DNA of 55,675 nucleotides from Bacteroidales bacterium (lineage in GTDB: Bacteria; Bacteroidota; Bacteroidia; Bacteroidales; F082): positions 1 through 55,675 of the forward strand of contig JAKSNA010000018.1 in NCBI GenBank assembly GCA_024400295.1. The letters are read 5' to 3'. The notes beneath the pieces are model-generated. The model was not told the origin of the DNA, ran no database searches, and saw nothing but the letters and a program-made list of their open reading frames with translations. Position numbers and translations under genes: made by a program. Shown here piece by piece: positions 52,512 through 55,675 of this stretch (the stretch's first letter is position 1; each line of letters starts with the position of its first letter).

Positions 52512-53711
52512 TTAGTTCACTCTGCCTGGATAAACCTCAAGGGCTTTGCCGAGGATGAACATCGCGTCTTTGAGGTCATCGCAGTTGAGGCAGTAGCTGA
52601 GGCGCACTTCCTGACGTCCGAGACCGATTGTCGAATAGAATCCACTTGCCGGGGCGAGCATCACTGTCTTGCCTTCATAGTTGAAGTCGGTGAGCAGCCA
52701 TTTGCAGAACTTGTCGGAGTCGTTGATCGGGAGATGAGCGACGATGTAGAAAGCGCCTTTAGGCACCGGGCAGTACGCTCCAGGTATTTTGCTTATGCCT
52801 TCGATGCAGACATCACGGCGTTTGACGTATTCCGCGACGATGGCTTCGAAATACGAGACCGGGGTGTCGAGGGCCGCCTCACCGGCCACCTGTCCGTATG
52901 TCGGAGGCGACAGACGAGCCTGCGCGAACTTCATGGCAGTGCTGATGACTTCACGGTTGCGCGTCACCATACGTCCGACACGGATACCGCAGGCGCTGAA
53001 ACGCTTTGACACCGAGTCGATTAAGATGACATTGTCGTTCACGCCCTTGAGGCTCATCGCCGAATAGTGTTTCGTCCCGTCGTAGCAGAATTCACGATAG
53101 ACTTCATCGGAGATGAGATAGAGGTCGTACTTCAGGATTATCTCACGAAGCCTTTCCATCTCGTCTTTCGAATAGAGGTAACCCGTCGGGTTGTTAGGGT
53201 TGCAGATGAGGATGGCCTTTGTGTGTTCGGTGATGGCCTTCTCGAAGTCCTCGATCGGAGGCAGTGCGAATCCGTTGCTGATCTCCGAGTAGATCGGGCG
53301 GACGCGGACGCCGGCTGTCTGTGCGAAACCGTTGTAGTTTGCGTAGAACGGCTCGGGGATGACGATCTCGTCATCAGGGTCCATGATGGTCTGGAACGCG
53401 ATCTGGAGAGCCTCTGACGCGCCGTTGGTCACGATGATGTCGTTCGGAGTGACATCGATGCCGAGACGTCCGTAGTATTCACACAGTTTCTTCCTGTATG
53501 AAAGCGTACCGGCCGAGTTGGTGTATTTGATGACTTTCTCATCGTAGTTTCTGACAGCTTCAAGAGCGTATGGAGTTGTCGCGATGTCAGGCTGACCGAT
53601 GTTCAGGTGATAGACGTGGATATTTCTTGACTTCGCTTCATCGGCGAACGGCACGAGCTTCCTAATCGGGGAAGCCGGCATGAACTGACCTTTTTTTGAA
53701 ATGTTAGGCAT
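52512..53711 (-). CDS. Class I PLP-dependent aminotransferase (aspartate aminotransferase-like)
   Basis: 399 residues. Fold-type I landmarks: LNIGQPDIATTPYALEA, NGASEALQIAFQ, NPNNPTGYLYS, the PLP-contacting SDEVYREFCYDG and the Schiff-base Lys in DSVSKRFSACGIRVG; the conserved Arg lies near the end in QEVRLSYCLN. It exchanges amino groups between amino acids and 2-oxo acids, probably aspartate or aromatic substrates, in the cytoplasm. It is convergent with EF-G. The DUF1573 gene lies just upstream on the same strand with a 15-base gap, so the two are probably co-transcribed. Confidence 0.93.
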   Translation of the reverse strand: MPNISKKGQFMPASPIRKLVPFADEAKSRNIHVYHLNIGQPDIATTPYALEAVRNYDEKVIKYTNSAGTLSYRKKLCEYYGRLGIDVTPNDIIVTNGASEALQIAFQTIMDPDDEIVIPEPFYANYNGFAQTAGVRVRPIYSEISNGFALPPIEDFEKAITEHTKAILICNPNNPTGYLYSKDEMERLREIILKYDLYLISDEVYREFCYDGTKHYSAMSLKGVNDNVILIDSVSKRFSACGIRVGRMVTRNREVISTAMKFAQARLSPPTYGQVAGEAALDTPVSYFEAIVAEYVKRRDVCIEGISKIPGAYCPVPKGAFYIVAHLPINDSDKFCKWLLTDFNYEGKTVMLAPASGFYSTIGLGRQEVRLSYCLNCDDLKDAMFILGKALEVYPGRVN

Positions 53712-53726
53712 ATATTATTAGAGGTA

Positions 53727-54191
53727 TTAGTTGTTCTTGTTGAATGGGCTTCCTTCGCCTGCCTGTTTCAACGGAGCCGCGTCTGTCGGCTGGGCGAGCA
53801 CGGTCCCCTTGATATGGAGTTTTATCTCATTGTTAGTCAATGAATTTGAAAAAACGGTAACGTATTTGTTAAAGTTACCGGGGCGGTCTGTATTTTTATA
53901 CGTCACTCTGATGACATTCTGTTCGCCTGGTAAAATCGGCTGTCTCGGCCATTCCGGGACGGTGCATCCGCATGATGACTTCGGCTGGGTGAGAATGAGA
54001 GGCTCGTTGCCGGTGTTGACGAAAGCGAACTCGTATGTCCCGTTGCCCTTGAATTGAATGCTGCCGAAATCGTGGGCGGTTTCTTTAAATGTTATGATCG
54101 GACCGTTCTGCGGTTCGGTGTTTTTCGTTTGTGCGAATGTGATGTTTGACATCAAAAACAATGCGGTTAATAAAGCAAAAATCTTTTTCAT
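53727..54191 (-). CDS. DUF1573 secreted protein
   Basis: 154 residues from ATG 54191. Signal peptide about 1-20 (ending ITFAQ). The DUF1573 pattern is complete: ETAHDFGSIQFKGNGTYEFAFVNTGNEPLILTQPKSSCGCTVPEWPRQPILPGEQNVIRVTY, an ASPM/Hydin-like Ig fold with a Cys-Gly-Cys. The C-terminal tail is polar. The function is unknown, though such proteins are common and abundant in the Bacteroidota periplasm. It is the first gene of a two-gene unit with the aminotransferase and is divergent from the tRNA. Confidence 0.92.
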   Translation of the reverse strand: MKKIFALLTALFLMSNITFAQTKNTEPQNGPIITFKETAHDFGSIQFKGNGTYEFAFVNTGNEPLILTQPKSSCGCTVPEWPRQPILPGEQNVIRVTYKNTDRPGNFNKYVTVFSNSLTNNEIKLHIKGTVLAQPTDAAPLKQAGEGSPFNKNN

Positions 54192-54310
54192 ATTATATAA
54201 AATATAGTTTACTTTTCCAGCCGGCAAATATACATATATTTCTCAAAAGGGTGCAAAAAAATATATTAATTTTTTTTCAAAAAAAATGTTGCACGTATTG
54301 AAAAATACTG

Positions 54311-54319
54311 TACTTTTGC
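54311..54319 (+). promoter_or_regulatory. -7 element (TACTTTTGC) of the tRNA gene
   Basis: Plus strand TACTTTTGCACCGTC lies 12 bases before the tRNA 5' end. It is part of a 19-base stretch shared with the thiamin operon promoter. Confidence 0.7.
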
Positions 54320-54331
54320 ACCGTCAAAAAC

Positions 54332-54405
54332 GGCGAGGTAGCTCAGTTGGTTAGAGCGTCGGATTCATAACCCGGAGGTCATGAGTTCAATTCTCATCCT
54401 CGCTA
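54332..54405 (+). tRNA. tRNA with CAU anticodon (elongator Met or Ile2)
   Basis: 74 bases with a 7-bp acceptor stem (GGCGAGG/CCTCGCT, closing G-U pair), discriminator A and no encoded CCA. D arm GCTC..GAGC, anticodon loop TTCATAA, T arm ATGAG-TTCAATT-CTCAT. The anticodon stem TCGGA/CCCGG has a T-G wobble at the top and an A-C mismatch next to the loop. CAU reads Met, or Ile AUA if lysidine-modified; the sequence alone does not decide. A tyrosine integrase remnant lies downstream. Confidence 0.93.
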
Positions 54406-54421
54406 CGAAGTTAAGTTATTG

Positions 54422-54457
54422 AAAGCCAAGAAGCTAAATACTTTTTGGCTTTTTTTT
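54422..54457 (+). terminator. Terminator after the tRNA
   Basis: AAAGCCAA (54422-54429) and TTGGCTTT (54445-54452) form an 8-bp stem with a long loop, and the T-run continues. Just after it, GTCGGACA occurs twice in tandem (about 54459-54477). Confidence 0.75.
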
Positions 54458-54540
54458 GGTCGGACAAAAGTCGGACACGAAAAATTTATTACATAATCTT
54501 TTTGTTTTTCTTCACCGCAAGAAAAATAAAAGAAATTATG

Positions 54541-55279
54541 TCTATAAGCAGCAAAATCAATCAGTTGGAAGGCTACACGATGCCGCGCTACACGGCTGGC
54601 AAAGAAAATTATGTTTCATTCAGCGCATACTTCCCTCTCCTACCGGCAAAATGAAACGAAAGAAAATCATGCTTGACCACATCGATGGAAAAAAGAACCG
54701 TCGCGAGTTTGCCGATGAGCTCTGCAAAAAGATAGTCGAAGCGTTGATTTCGGGGTGGAGTCCGTGGACCGACTCCGAAGCGGCGAAGAAATACACGACC
54801 TTCGATGATGCTTCATACGTCCAAATGAACTTTACCGGGTGAAACTCGAAAACATTGACGTGAAAAAGCAAACAATATTCATACCGGACTCTATCTCGAA
54901 AGACCGGAAAGACGCACTCATAACACTTCCCGAAGTGGTTCTCGATCTGCTTAATGAATTGAAGATAATGCAAAAGCCGCACGACTGCTATATATTCGGC
55001 AAGGATTTTGAGACATGCAGAACAATCGGACACAACAAGATGTTCTCAAATTACTGGGATAGATTTATAGTGTCTGACAAAGGACTTCTCCCACAGCTCA
55101 AAGGTAAACACGTTTGTTTCTACTCACTGAAAGGAACTGGCATAACCAAAATGCTAAAGTCGGGAGTCGCGTCAATCGCCGTGAGGGATCAGGCACGCCA
55201 CCAACATATAACAACAACGGAGATCTACGCACAAAGGCAGCAGCTGAAAGCCCCGGAAGTGCTTAAAAATTATAAATGA
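54541..55279 (+). pseudogene. Eroded tyrosine recombinase (phage/ICE integrase)
   Basis: Three frames carry parts of one integrase. 54541-54654 encodes the N-terminal beta region (SKINQLEGYTMPRYTAGKENYVSFSAYFP). After a frameshift near 54640, GKMKRKKIMLDHIDGKKNRREFADELCKKI...GWSPWTDSEAAKKYTTFDDA continues to about 54842. The core-binding domain is then missing. From 54839 the catalytic domain resumes (LENIDVKKQTIFIPDSISKDRKDALITLPEVV..., FYSLKGTGITKMLKSGVASIAVRDQARHQHITTTEIYAQR) with the final Tyr present. About 150-200 residues, including the first catalytic Arg, are deleted. It lies 135 bases after the tRNA, the usual target of such integrases. Confidence 0.88.
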
Positions 55280-55282
55280 ACA

Positions 55283-55633
55283 TACGACCGTGCGCACGGG
55301 CACGTCCTCGCGGTAGCGTATCACGGCGGTGTCGGGGGTGTAGGTGACCTGGAACCGTCGCGAAGGCAGCCTTTTGACAGTGAAAGCGCCATGAGCCGCG
55401 CCGATCACAACGCATGAGTCAGTTCCCGGCTCGGTGTCTGGGTCGAAGACGGCCGTGTCGGCCGGCGGGGCGAACACAAGCAAGGTGTCTATTCTCACGG
55501 TGTCGGCCACGAGCAGTTCGGGGTGTCGCTCCGTGATGCGCTGGATCCGCCGTGCCGCGCGTCGTGACGAGCTGCACGACGCGAGCATGGCTGATGACAA
55601 TATTAGAATTATTGCAAAAAACTTTGGCCTCAT
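55283..55633 (-). pseudogene. Truncated phage-type lipoprotein (Rz1/spanin-like)
   Basis: From ATG 55633 the sequence MRPKFFAIILILSSAMLASCSSSRRAARRI has a lipoprotein signal (lipobox LASC), then a helical and beta region ending in EDVPVRTVV. The open frame runs on to 55172, but from about 55282 it only reads the antisense strand of the integrase, so the native C terminus is lost. Short lipoproteins with SSSRR...RI after the lipobox occur in lysis modules of Bacteroidales phages. Its GC content is clearly higher than that of the neighbouring chromosome. Upstream, towards the window edge, another frame may end (MPL-stop), but too little is visible. Confidence 0.6.
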
Positions 55634-55675
55634 TTTTCATTGCGATGACATTTGATTTTGACTATAACGGCATGG

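Noticed and set aside
55172..55282. C-terminal extension of the phage lipoprotein
   Set aside because: These codons are only the antisense of the integrase end, so they are a by-product of the junction.

Overview
The window looks like a chromosomal contig from a member of the Bacteroidales (Bacteroidota), probably host-associated and anaerobic; the family is uncertain. Evidence: many genes are preceded by the Bacteroidota -7 element TAnnTTTGC and lack Shine-Dalgarno sites; Rho carries the long acidic N-terminal insertion seen in this phylum; and there are phylum-typical families (DUF3078, DUF4293, DUF1573, TamB-like, DPP5-like S9 peptidase, GLPGLI-like domain).

Layout. 1-2060: a phage-like membrane-protein fragment with a hairpin plus C12A15 tract at the contig edge, then an AbiE toxin-antitoxin operon whose toxin gene is frameshifted. 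2400-11400, mostly minus strand: feoB (degenerate G domain)-SGNH hydrolase-glutathione peroxidase; a TPP-riboswitch-led thiamin salvage operon thiM-thiE/tenA-thiD; an aldehyde dehydrogenase; rlmB. 11400-25450, mostly plus strand: TonB-like protein, DUF3078, phosphoesterase, rho, outer-membrane receptor, Na/Pi cotransporter-PhoU, hybrid cluster protein, NfeD-stomatin pair, YbaK-like deacylase, arginine deiminase. 25500-35930: an AddA/RecB-like helicase-nuclease overlapping tamB, divergent from tsaD; then dgt behind two tandem-repeat arrays. 35950-43610: a defence island, all minus strand: DinD, a PD-(D/E)xK nuclease with a beta-rich C terminus, a single-chain restriction-modification-specificity enzyme, and an MqsR-like toxin with a Panacea-type antitoxin. 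43650-47560: a secreted PNGase F-like glycosidase divergent from a DPP5-like lipoprotein peptidase. 47630-54400: hrpB, a stand-alone EF-G, an aminotransferase, DUF1573 and a CAU tRNA. 54540-55675: an eroded tyrosine integrase next to the tRNA, joined tail-to-tail to a GC-rich phage-type lipoprotein gene.

How the genes work together. The thiamin operon has only salvage and joining steps (ThiM, ThiE-TenA, ThiD; no ThiC/G/H/S/F in view) under a TPP riboswitch. PNGase F plus DPP5 fits use of host glycoproteins and peptides. The 36-43.6 kb block is a compact accumulation of nuclease, R-M and toxin-antitoxin genes.

Most noteworthy: (i) a recurrent intergenic module, in which purine-rich heptamer arrays begin at stop codons and in two places are followed by a 23-bp unit leading to the next start codon; (ii) a FeoB that has lost its P-loop; (iii) the nuclease/beta-domain protein in the defence island; (iv) an MqsR/Panacea pair with an apparently lost zinc site; (v) a mobile-element junction at the tRNA. 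All assignments rest on reading motifs by eye; no searches were run.
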